Below are positions 24,616-32,249 of a DNA stretch of 46,114 bases, one piece after another; within the stretch, counting starts at the first letter, position 1; every line of letters begins with the position of its first letter. The translations under genes and the position numbers were made by a program. The notes below the pieces were generated by a model. It did no database searches. It had not been told where the DNA came from and saw nothing but the letters and a program-made list of their open reading frames with translations. Source of the DNA: an uncultured Bacilli bacterium (GTDB lineage: Bacteria; Bacillota_I; Bacilli_A; RF39; UBA660); assembly GCA_934086145.1 (NCBI GenBank), contig CAKOHV010000013.1, positions 1-46,114 on the forward strand, read 5' to 3'.

Positions 24616-24638
24616 AAAAAAGGCTTTTTTATAAGCCT
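24613..24638 (-). terminator. Intrinsic terminator of the aminopeptidase
   Basis: AGGCTT / AAGCCT stem with eight T in minus-strand transcripts, one base past the stop codon. Confidence 0.8.
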
Positions 24639-24639
24639 C

Positions 24640-25869
24640 TTAAACAAATTCTTCCGTAAAATTACCATCTTTAAAAATAGCTATTTCTTGACCATCTTTG
24701 GTAATACCGGTGATATTTAAATCCTTTGTCCCAATCATAAAGTCAACATGACTATCACATTGATTCAACTTATTTTGTAAAAGTTCTTCCCTACTTAAAC
24801 TTGTTCCATCTTTTAGACATTCTGGGAAAGAAGCCCCAAGGGCTAAATGACAAGCCGCATTTTCATCATAAAGAGTTTCTAAAAAAGTAATATTAGATTG
24901 AGATATAGGGGAATTATACGGAACAAGAGCTACCTCACCTAAATAATTGGAATTTGGACATATTTTTATTAATTCTTTTAAAGTTTCCTCCCCTTCAGAA
25001 GCATGAGCCAAAATGGCAGCGCCATGGGAAAAAGTAATATTAAAATCTTTAATTAAAACATCCTGGTAAGCAAGAGGTTTTGAGCTATAAACAATGCCTT
25101 CGGCACTTGTATAATCAGGTGATGTAAAGACTTCTTCCGTCGGAAAATTAACAAGAACATCTTTATTATTTTGTAAATGTTCAGAACCGGAAGTCCAAAT
25201 GTGGTTAGCTGGTAAATCAATTGTAAAATTGGTTCCATTAGAGCTCTGATATCTTAATGTTTTAAATTGATATGAATTTAATTTTTGGGCTCTTTTGTGC
25301 AATAAAGCGATTTTTTCTTGCCAAATTTCAGCAACGTTATCTTGATTGATACTACAAATTTCAAAAATATGCTGCCATAATTCGTGGACTGGATCCGGGG
25401 AAGTTGGGAATAATTCTTGCGCCCAAAGTTTGGTTGGAGCAACAGCAATACACCAAGCTAGAGCTGATTTATCACGTAAAGCATTAAATTTTTGACGAGT
25501 TTGATATGAATAACTAGTTAATTCACTCATTTTCTTAGGATCAACCTCTCTCATCAAGCCAGGCATTTCAGAAGCTAGCATTAGAAAAGCAGCATTTTTC
25601 TGAGCATAGATATCCCAAATACTTTTATCCCAATAAGACATTTTCTTAAGATCATCAACAGGTAGATTTTGCAAAGCAGAACGTTTTAAGTAAGGATCAG
25701 TTAGATCATAATAAATGTCACTTATTCCTTGCTCATAAGCAACCTCCCCTATTATTCTTACAAAGTCATAACATTCCACATTAGCACTTATAAAAAGTGG
25801 TTGATTTTGTTCAATTTTTAAACATGTATTTAATAATACTTTTGCGTATTTTTCCATTAATTCATTCAT
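24640..25869 (-). CDS. M29-family metallo-aminopeptidase
   Basis: Thermophilic-type aminopeptidase family (AmpS/PepS relatives), 409 residues, the usual size. These cytosolic enzymes remove N-terminal residues with two metal ions. Conserved blocks include NFPTEEVFTSPDYTSAEGIV with the metal-binding Glu, GEVALVPYNSPIS, HLALGASFPECL and HVDFMIGT with His/Asp ligands near the C-terminus. GAGGTGTT precedes the ATG. It is a single-gene unit with its own promoter and terminator. Confidence 0.93.
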   Translation of the reverse strand: MNELMEKYAKVLLNTCLKIEQNQPLFISANVECYDFVRIIGEVAYEQGISDIYYDLTDPYLKRSALQNLPVDDLKKMSYWDKSIWDIYAQKNAAFLMLASEMPGLMREVDPKKMSELTSYSYQTRQKFNALRDKSALAWCIAVAPTKLWAQELFPTSPDPVHELWQHIFEICSINQDNVAEIWQEKIALLHKRAQKLNSYQFKTLRYQSSNGTNFTIDLPANHIWTSGSEHLQNNKDVLVNFPTEEVFTSPDYTSAEGIVYSSKPLAYQDVLIKDFNITFSHGAAILAHASEGEETLKELIKICPNSNYLGEVALVPYNSPISQSNITFLETLYDENAACHLALGASFPECLKDGTSLSREELLQNKLNQCDSHVDFMIGTKDLNITGITKDGQEIAIFKDGNFTEEFV

Positions 25870-25889
25870 TTTTTAACACCTCGTATATT

Positions 25890-25898
25890 ATTATACCA
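25890..25898 (-). promoter_or_regulatory. Extended -10 promoter of the aminopeptidase
   Basis: Minus-strand TGGTATAAT, 20 bp before the start codon; no good -35. Confidence 0.5.
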
Positions 25899-25927
25899 TC
25901 ATTAAGATGTTTTATTATGAAAGTTTA

Positions 25928-25953
25928 AAAAAACTCAAGAGCAAAGTCTTGAG
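25928..25953 (-). terminator. Intrinsic terminator of the unknown gene at 25962
   Basis: CTCAAGA / TCTTGAG stem, six-base loop, then TTTTTT in minus-strand transcripts. Confidence 0.85.
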
Positions 25954-25961
25954 CAATTTAA

Positions 25962-26813
25962 TTAATGTAGTTTATTTTTAATAGATTTAATATTTTTGCG
26001 AACTTTAAGTTTTAAAGCTTCTTTTCTAAAATTTAGAACTTCGGCCTTATGTTCTGTAAATTCAAGCGTTTTATTAAGTTTAATTATTAAAGTTTTATGG
26101 TCTTGGCTTAAAGAATAACTTAAATTCATCTTAGTAAGATGATCTTCATTATCTTGAAGTATAACAGATTGCATAGCAATTATTTCGGCAATTAAACGTC
26201 TAGGAATTTCCCCTAAGTTAGTAAATGGTAAGCCATTTCTTGGGGTAATAAATACTTCTTCAGGATTTAAGCCACGTTTTATTACATAATCAAGAGAAGT
26301 AACAGGGAATGCAGCTGAAGAAACGTTATTAGCAACACTTGGTAAATCAAGATTTTCAACCAATAAACGATAATCTAGAATTTCCTTTAAACTAGCAATT
26401 ACATAAGTATATTTTTTTGCTTTATTTAAAACATTACGAGCTTTTTCTGGACTTTGACAATCTTTAACACTATCTTTTAAAAGCATTGTTTCGACTTCGG
26501 AAGTTTCAATGACTTCTGCTAATTCTGTAATATTCATTGCATACACTTGGGCAAAATCAACAATCCACTCCGTTTGCAAAATTTTTCTAACATCATCAGG
26601 ATTAGATAAACGAACAAAACTCTTGTTACGAGTCGTCTTTTTAAAGACCATATCTTCATACTTTTCGGCAGTTCTTAAAGCAGGACTTTCATTAATAGGA
26701 AGTGCTGCATCAAAATCACAACTAAATTCATAACCTTTTTTTAAACATTCATTGATATCTCTTCTTTGAACATAAACTACTTCTTGACCATTTTCAATAT
26801 TTTTTATTTTCAT
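25962..26813 (-). CDS. Protein of unknown function with a basic C-terminus
   Basis: 283 residues, cytosolic, not recognised. The N-terminus (IENGQEVVYVQRRDINECLKK) may be beta-rich. The middle has a helical stretch that includes VDFAQVYAMNITELAEVIET and a segment with FPVTSLDYVIKRGLNPEEVF. The C-terminal 35 residues are strongly basic (NFRKEALKLKVRKNIKSIKN), as in nucleic-acid- or ribosome-associated proteins, but this is a guess. Its ATG is preceded by AAGGGGG. It stands alone with its own promoter and terminator. Confidence 0.7.
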   Translation of the reverse strand: MKIKNIENGQEVVYVQRRDINECLKKGYEFSCDFDAALPINESPALRTAEKYEDMVFKKTTRNKSFVRLSNPDDVRKILQTEWIVDFAQVYAMNITELAEVIETSEVETMLLKDSVKDCQSPEKARNVLNKAKKYTYVIASLKEILDYRLLVENLDLPSVANNVSSAAFPVTSLDYVIKRGLNPEEVFITPRNGLPFTNLGEIPRRLIAEIIAMQSVILQDNEDHLTKMNLSYSLSQDHKTLIIKLNKTLEFTEHKAEVLNFRKEALKLKVRKNIKSIKNKLH

Positions 26814-26838
26814 AAATTAGCCCCCTTAAATATGTGTC

Positions 26839-26847
26839 ATTATAGCA
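26839..26847 (-). promoter_or_regulatory. Extended -10 promoter of the gene at 25962
   Basis: Minus-strand TGCTATAAT, 25 bp before the start codon. Confidence 0.5.
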
Positions 26848-27062
26848 TAAATAGGAAAAAGAAAAAAATTTTACTATGTAGTAAGTGGAATAAATGAAAG
26901 TTTATATGCTAGGTATAACACGAAAAATAAGATTTTCAATATTCTTAAATAAACTTTTTATATATAAGCCTTCTTTATCCATTAATATAATCATGGATAA
27001 TTTTTAGCTTTGTTAAAAGTTATTGATTTCTTGGCAATTGCTGTACTTTAAAAGTTAAAGTT
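26848..27062 (+). other. Intergenic DNA before the glmS promoter
   Basis: No gene, RNA or strong hairpin was recognised in this AT-rich stretch of about 215 bp. Confidence 0.5.
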
Positions 27063-27091
27063 TTGACTAAAAAAAGCAATTGTAATATAAT
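27063..27091 (+). promoter_or_regulatory. Promoter of the glmS ribozyme-glmS transcript
   Basis: TTGACT (27063-27068), 17 bp, TATAAT (27086-27091). Confidence 0.8.
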
Positions 27092-27129
27092 ATAGTAGAA
27101 AATTACAAAACTAGAAAGGAATAATAGTA

Positions 27130-27255
27130 ATTAGCGCCAGACCATTAAATTGGTGACGAGGAAGTAGTTATCGAAAATTCGGCGGATGCTACTACGGTTA
27201 AGTGACCCGTTAAGATATATATAAAAAGCAAAATCAAGATTGTAACAAAGAATAT
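27130..27255 (+). ncRNA. glmS ribozyme (glucosamine-6-phosphate-activated self-cleaving riboswitch)
   Basis: The conserved core is present: AGCGCC (27133-27138, cleavage expected between A27133 and G27134), a short hairpin ACCATTAAATTGGT, GACGAGG, then TTATCGAAAATTCGGCGGATG. The arms GTAG and CTAC flank that core, and ACGG/CCGT forms the next stem. The sequence lies directly before glmS and after a strong promoter. By established knowledge it cleaves its own mRNA when glucosamine-6-phosphate is bound, lowering glmS expression. The 3' limit is approximate. Confidence 0.93.
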
Positions 27256-27290
27256 ATCACACATACTTATTATAGAAAGAGGTAAATAAT

Positions 27291-29084
27291 ATGTGTGGTA
27301 TCGTTGGATACATTGGTAAAGAAAATGCCATTGAGGTTTTAATTAATGGCTTAGAAAAATTGGAATATAGAGGCTATGACTCTGCTGGAATAGCCTTCTT
27401 AACAGATAATATAAAAATTTTAAAAAATAAAGGTAAAATTAAAAATTTAAAAAATAAAGTAAACTTAGATGAGAAATCTACCTTAGGAATAGGACATACA
27501 AGATGGGCAACGCATGGAGAGGCCAATGAAACAAACGCTCATCCTCATCAAGTTGATAAAATTACACTAGTTCATAACGGAATTATTGAAAATTATGAAA
27601 AAATAAAGAAAGAATTAATTAATAAAGGCTATACTTTCAAAACTGAGACCGATTCAGAAGTTGGCTGTGCATTACTTGATTTTTTATATCAAAAAAATCA
27701 AGATATGATTCAAAGTATTGAAGAATTTAAAACTATAGTAAAAGGTTCATATGCTTTAGGAATTATTTGCAGTGATGATAAAGATACTTTATATGCAATT
27801 AAAAATGCTAGTCCTTTAATAATTGGAGTTGGTGATAAGGAAAATTTTATTGCTAGCGATGTTCCAGCTATTTTAAAGTATACAAATAAATATATAACTT
27901 TAGATGATTTAGAATTTGCTAAAATAACCAAAGATAAAATAGAATGTTACAATAAAAAGAATAAAGTAATAGAAAAAGACATAAAAATGTTTAGTGGAGA
28001 TGCTATGGATATTGAAAAAAATGGCTATGAACACTTTATGTTAAAAGAAATCCATGAAGAACCTAGTGTCATTAAAAAAACATTTGATAAGTATATAGAT
28101 AATAACAAAATTGATGATAAGATTCCTGATTTATCAAAATATAAAAAAATAACTATTGTTGCATGTGGTAGTGCGTACCATGCTGGATTAATTGGTAAAA
28201 ATTTAATTGAAAATTATGCTAATGTGCCAGTAGATGTTGAAATAGCTAGTGAATATCGTTATAAAAAACATTTCTTTGATAAAAAAGAATTAGTTATTGT
28301 TGTATCACAATCGGGAGAAACTGCTGATACTCTAGCATCTTTAAAATTAGCTAAAGAAAACAAAATTGATACTTTAGGAATTATAAATGTAAAAGAAAGT
28401 TCTATTGCTCGAGAATCAGATATCGTTTTATATACTGAGGCTGGAAATGAAATTGCTGTTGCTACAACCAAAGCCTACTCAGCTCAAGTTGCCCTACTTT
28501 CTTTGATTAGTCTTACTATTGCTAGTAAAAACGAGCTTTTAAATAAAGATGAAAAACTTGAAATATTAAAAGAAATAAAATTACTTCCTAATAAAATTGA
28601 GCAACTAATTAACACCGATAACTACCAAAAAATAGCTGAAGAAATTTACAAAGATGATGATATTTTCTTCCTAGGTAGAGGTATTGATTATGCTATTGCT
28701 TTAGAAGGATCATTAAAATTAAAAGAGATTTCTTATATTCATAGTGAAGCATATGCGGCTGGGGAACTTAAACATGGTACTATATCTTTAATTGATAAAG
28801 GAACTCCTGTTATTGCTATAATAACTGATAATAATATCAAAGATAAAACTATTAGTAATGTAAAAGAAGTAAAAGCACGAGGGGCTAAAACTATTTTGAT
28901 ATCAAATGAAAATTTAGATAATAGTTGTTTTGATAAAAAAGTTATTATTCCTAATGTCCATCCTTTGCTTCAACCTTTACTTACGGTAATTCCTTTACAG
29001 TTAATAGCTTATGAGGTTGCCAAATTAAGAAATTGTGATATTGATAAGCCTAAGAATTTAGCCAAATCAGTTACGGTAGAATAA
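27291..29084 (+). CDS. glmS: Glutamine-fructose-6-phosphate aminotransferase (isomerizing)
   Basis: Makes glucosamine-6-phosphate from fructose-6-phosphate and glutamine, the first step towards UDP-GlcNAc and peptidoglycan. The 597 residues consist of an N-terminal glutaminase with Cys2 as nucleophile (MCGIVGYIG), GHTRWATHGE and HNGIIENY, then two SIS sugar-isomerase domains (VACGSAYHAGLIGK, VVSQSGETADTLA; LGRGIDYAIALEGSLKLKEI) and the C-terminal LAKSVTVE. AGAGGTAAA precedes the ATG. Expression is expected to be set by the upstream ribozyme. Confidence 0.98.
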   Translation: MCGIVGYIGKENAIEVLINGLEKLEYRGYDSAGIAFLTDNIKILKNKGKIKNLKNKVNLDEKSTLGIGHTRWATHGEANETNAHPHQVDKITLVHNGIIENYEKIKKELINKGYTFKTETDSEVGCALLDFLYQKNQDMIQSIEEFKTIVKGSYALGIICSDDKDTLYAIKNASPLIIGVGDKENFIASDVPAILKYTNKYITLDDLEFAKITKDKIECYNKKNKVIEKDIKMFSGDAMDIEKNGYEHFMLKEIHEEPSVIKKTFDKYIDNNKIDDKIPDLSKYKKITIVACGSAYHAGLIGKNLIENYANVPVDVEIASEYRYKKHFFDKKELVIVVSQSGETADTLASLKLAKENKIDTLGIINVKESSIARESDIVLYTEAGNEIAVATTKAYSAQVALLSLISLTIASKNELLNKDEKLEILKEIKLLPNKIEQLINTDNYQKIAEEIYKDDDIFFLGRGIDYAIALEGSLKLKEISYIHSEAYAAGELKHGTISLIDKGTPVIAIITDNNIKDKTISNVKEVKARGAKTILISNENLDNSCFDKKVIIPNVHPLLQPLLTVIPLQLIAYEVAKLRNCDIDKPKNLAKSVTVE

Positions 29085-29109
29085 AAGCTCACATAATGAG
29101 CTTCATCAG

Positions 29110-29147
29110 ACTATTGACAAATATTTTATTTGTTAATAGTTTTTTTA
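29110..29147 (+). terminator. Intrinsic terminator of glmS
   Basis: Thirteen-base stem ACTATTGACAAAT / ATTTGTTAATAGT (one G-T pair), five-base loop, seven T. A smaller hairpin AAGCTCA / TGAGCTT precedes it at 29085-29103. Confidence 0.9.
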
Positions 29148-29518
29148 TTTTTATAAATTTGGTTTATAATTAATGGGAAAGATAACTCATTGTATTCGAA
29201 TTTTAAGTCGTATAATCGCGCATTTTTATGGATATGAGATAATGTAGTTGAATACAATGATAATATGATAAATAGACAATGACTAAAAGATTAAACAAAT
29301 AGTTTTCTAACGAATTTATAAATATGAATGAAAACATTGCTATTGGGATTTTGCATATTATAAAGTTGAAAAACTATATTCTAAGCTTGCTAGAAAAAGC
29401 ATAGATTCTGTATTTTAATTAAAATTCATATATTAAGATACTTTCATTCTTATAAAAAAAAGACAAAGAAGTCAAAATATAGACCTATTTGTCAACAATT
29501 TAAAAAATTTTACACTTT
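29148..29518 (+). other. Gene-free intergenic stretch with an inverted repeat
   Basis: About 370 bp between glmS and the copper/sulfur operon, both of which end here. The only structure found is an 11-base inverted repeat TCATTGTATTC (29187-29197) / GAATACAATGA (29250-29260). No convincing gene is present; short frames of fewer than 30 codons lack ribosome binding sites. No good terminator for the minus-strand operon was recognised. Confidence 0.45.
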
Positions 29519-30349
29519 TTATTTTTGGTCGTATTCGTCTAAGAAAGATGATTTTTGACCATCTTTGTGCCAACCTAAAATACAATTCATATTGACATTA
29601 GAAAAAGCACGGAAGATATTTTTATCAATTTCAGGATTAGTTTGTTTTAATTTTTTAATTAATTCTTTTAACTCTTTACGTTTACTTGTTCCATCATTTA
29701 TTAAAGAACAACCTTCGGTAAAACGGCAAGCACAGTTAATGAAGGTTAATTCATTGTATTTACGCCATGAGATAATAGCATCTTCTTTAACTAAGTAAAG
29801 AGGTCTTATTAATTCAATTCCTTTAAAGTTATCGCTATGTAACTTAGGAAGCATGGTTTTGATTTCAGAGGCATAAAACATTGATAGTAAAGAAGTTTCG
29901 ATAACATCATCAAAATGATGACCCAAGGCTATTTTATTGCATCCTAATTCTTGAGCTTTATTATAAAGGTAACCTCGACGCATTCGAGCACATAAGTAGC
30001 AAGGACTTTTAGAATCAACTGTTGAAACAACGTCAAAAATATCTGTATTAAATATTTCAATAGGAACATTTAGCGTTTTAGCATTATCAATAATAAATTG
30101 ACGATTATATTCATTATAGCCAGGATCCATCACAACGTATCGAAGATTAAATTTAACTTTACCATGTTTTTGAAGTTCTTGAAGACATTTAGCAAGTAAG
30201 AAAGAATCCTTTCCCCCACTGATACAAACCATGATATTGTCATTTTCAGCAATTAGTTCATAGTCCGTGATGGCGCGGGTAAATTTTGACCAAATGTCCG
30301 TACGATACTTGGTTATGATACTTCGTTCAATTTTTTCATAATTTTCCAT
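29519..30349 (-). CDS. TtcA-like PP-loop tRNA thiolation protein
   Basis: ATP-pyrophosphatase of the TtcA family, 276 residues. The PP-loop SGGKDS is at 44-49 and activates the target by adenylation. Two cysteines (Cys117, Cys120 in PCYLCARMRRG) and a later one (Cys206 or Cys208 in FINCACRF) match the ligand pattern of TtcA proteins, which carry a [4Fe-4S] cluster and make 2-thiocytidine in tRNA. The ATG overlaps the cysteine desulfurase stop (TAATG) with GGAGG upstream, so the sulfur donor is probably that partner. It could also thiolate another substrate. It is the last gene of the copper-type operon. Confidence 0.82.
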   Translation of the reverse strand: MENYEKIERSIITKYRTDIWSKFTRAITDYELIAENDNIMVCISGGKDSFLLAKCLQELQKHGKVKFNLRYVVMDPGYNEYNRQFIIDNAKTLNVPIEIFNTDIFDVVSTVDSKSPCYLCARMRRGYLYNKAQELGCNKIALGHHFDDVIETSLLSMFYASEIKTMLPKLHSDNFKGIELIRPLYLVKEDAIISWRKYNELTFINCACRFTEGCSLINDGTSKRKELKELIKKLKQTNPEIDKNIFRAFSNVNMNCILGWHKDGQKSSFLDEYDQK

Positions 30350-31467
30350 TAGGCGACCTCCTTATATATTTGAGCAAATTGTTTTAAGAATTCAGCTACC
30401 TCCTCAGAAGTTGTAAGATGGGATAAACTAATTCTAATAGAGGTTATAGCTAAGTTTTTATTTTTAGTTAAAGCATAAACAAGTTTAGATGGCGTATTTA
30501 AAGGGCAACAGCTCGTCTTACTAGAAATCATAATATAACGTTCATTAAAAAGACTAACAATCAAATCAGATTTGACCCCACTAAGGCTAAGATTAATAAT
30601 CGATGGAATACTTTTTTCCGTGTTATTAATCGTTACTTTAGGATATTCTTTTAAGTTAGTAATTATTTGGGTGTAATATTTTTTTATAATAGCATTTCGT
30701 TCATCTAAATTAGTAATTGCTTTTTCTAGAGCAATAGCAGTCGCAGCAATTAGATTAGTTGAAGGAGTTCCACTACGATAAATAGTAGTACTTTTACCTC
30801 CTAAAATTAAAGGAGACAAGCTAACATTATGTTTTTTTACTAAAATAGAAACACCATTTAAGCCATAGAATTTATGAGGCGCAATTGTAATAAGGTCACA
30901 ATTATGATAGTCAATAGTTACTTTGCCAATACTTTGGGAAGCATCAGTATGAAAGACAATATTTTCGTACTGTTTAAGTAACTCGGCGATTTGTTCAATT
31001 GGTTGGACTAAGCCAAGCTCGGAATCGACTGAACAGACACTTACTAAGATAGTATCTGGGCGAATCATTTGTTTTAAGCAAGAAATATCAATAATTCCCT
31101 CTTTCGTAACAGGAATTAGTTCGATTTCATAACCATTTTCTTGTAAGGCTGTACAAGACGAAATAATAGAATTATGTTCAAGGGAACTTACTAAAATATG
31201 TTTACCACGATTTTTATATCTTAAGGCAGTGCCACGGATGGCTAAATTGTTGGACTCAGTAGCCCCACTTGTATAAATAATTTCATCCGGTTCGACGTGG
31301 AGAAATTCAGCTATTTTAGCTGTCGCTTCATTAATTTTATTAAAAGCTTGACGTCCTAATTCATGATTCGAATTAGGGTTAGCATAATCTTCTTTAGTTA
31401 CTTTTACAAATTCATTTAAGACATCTTCATCGACTGGTGTTGATGCTGCATAATCTAAATATATCAT
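30349..31467 (-). CDS. Cysteine desulfurase (NifS/IscS family)
   Basis: PLP enzyme of about 372 residues that releases sulfur from cysteine as a persulfide. Counted from ATG 31467 it has His98 (SLEHNS), Asp and Gln in HTDASQS, the PLP lysine Lys199 in APHKFYG and the catalytic Cys at 320 or 321 in SKTSCCPL (most IscS have SGSACSS). It is shorter than SufS and of the other class, so the cell has two desulfurases. A GTG 9 bp upstream is an alternative start; MIYLDYAAS fits the family N-terminus. It is paired with the TtcA-like gene by a TAATG overlap. Confidence 0.92.
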   Translation of the reverse strand: MIYLDYAASTPVDEDVLNEFVKVTKEDYANPNSNHELGRQAFNKINEATAKIAEFLHVEPDEIIYTSGATESNNLAIRGTALRYKNRGKHILVSSLEHNSIISSCTALQENGYEIELIPVTKEGIIDISCLKQMIRPDTILVSVCSVDSELGLVQPIEQIAELLKQYENIVFHTDASQSIGKVTIDYHNCDLITIAPHKFYGLNGVSILVKKHNVSLSPLILGGKSTTIYRSGTPSTNLIAATAIALEKAITNLDERNAIIKKYYTQIITNLKEYPKVTINNTEKSIPSIINLSLSGVKSDLIVSLFNERYIMISSKTSCCPLNTPSKLVYALTKNKNLAITSIRISLSHLTTSEEVAEFLKQFAQIYKEVA

Positions 31468-31476
31468 TTTACTCAC

Positions 31477-32019
31477 TTACACTTTCGGACCTTGCCAATT
31501 ACTAAATTTGGCCTTTAAATCTTTTAGCTGGTTAGTACCAATTGTAATCTTTGTTTTATCCTCTTTCTTATCGGTAAGACCAATAGGATTACAACCACCA
31601 GCAACTAAGTTATCTAAATCATCAATAGCAAAAGTATTACCACAATTCTGACATTGAATTTTGTCGCCGACTTGAACAAAGTAAGCATATGGCGAACCGC
31701 CACAACTTTGACAAGTATTTACAACAACTTTGACATTGCCTTTGGAATCTTTAACAGCTATAAGACCAATGGTAGTATCTTCATATTCATAGCTAATATA
31801 AGTAGCTTTTTCGGTAATATCACTTTTGTTAATAACAATATTATTATTTTTATCTAAAGTAGCTTCAACTATATTATCAGTTACTTTTTTTAAATTGAGG
31901 GGCGATGATGATTGATTAGAACTTGTTAATTTAGTATTTTTTTGTTCATTATTATCACACCCGGTTAAGAGTAGAAAAAAGCTAGCAAAAGCAAATAATA
32001 AATAAACGAGTTTTTTCAT
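31477..32019 (-). CDS. DUF2318-type lipoprotein
   Basis: Lipoprotein, 180 residues: signal ending LLLTG with lipobox Cys21. The domain of DUF2318 is recognisable: NTCQSCGGSPYAYFVQVGDK, IQCQNCGNTF and AGGCNPIGL, with Cys103, Cys106, Cys123, Cys126 and Cys143. Members of this family occur next to iron and copper transporters and may bind metal or heme through these cysteines; the exact role is not established. It overlaps the CopZ-like gene and lies just upstream of the cysteine desulfurase in the same operon, on the outer face of the membrane. Confidence 0.8.
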   Translation of the reverse strand: MKKLVYLLFAFASFFLLLTGCDNNEQKNTKLTSSNQSSSPLNLKKVTDNIVEATLDKNNNIVINKSDITEKATYISYEYEDTTIGLIAVKDSKGNVKVVVNTCQSCGGSPYAYFVQVGDKIQCQNCGNTFAIDDLDNLVAGGCNPIGLTDKKEDKTKITIGTNQLKDLKAKFSNWQGPKV

Positions 32020-32249
32020 TATGCTTCCTCTACTTTGATTACTTGATAATCTAATTTACTAATTTCTTCTTTAATTATAGCATCATCAACCGAATCACTG
32101 TAAGTTATTAAAGCATATTTAGCTTTTAAATCAACCTTTACTTTAGTAATATTAGGAATATTTTGTAAAGTTGTTGTTACTTTTTTAGCACAATGTTCAC
32201 ACATCATTCCTTCAATATAAATTTTTTTCTTATTTTTTTTATTAAACAT
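32019..32249 (-). CDS. copZ: CopZ-like heavy-metal chaperone
   Basis: Single HMA domain, 76 residues, with the metal motif GMMCEHCAKK (Cys17, Cys20) and a beta-alpha-beta ferredoxin-like pattern. Such proteins carry Cu(I) to the CopA ATPase. It overlaps copA by 8 bp and the DUF2318 gene, so it is part of the same operon. The first nine residues are very basic. Confidence 0.85.
   Translation of the reverse strand: MFNKKNKKKIYIEGMMCEHCAKKVTTTLQNIPNITKVKVDLKAKYALITYSDSVDDAIIKEEISKLDYQVIKVEEA

Noticed and set aside
29322..29402. 26-codon frame starting with ATG in the gene-free region behind glmS
   Set aside because: Too short, no ribosome binding site, and AT-rich codons expected by chance.
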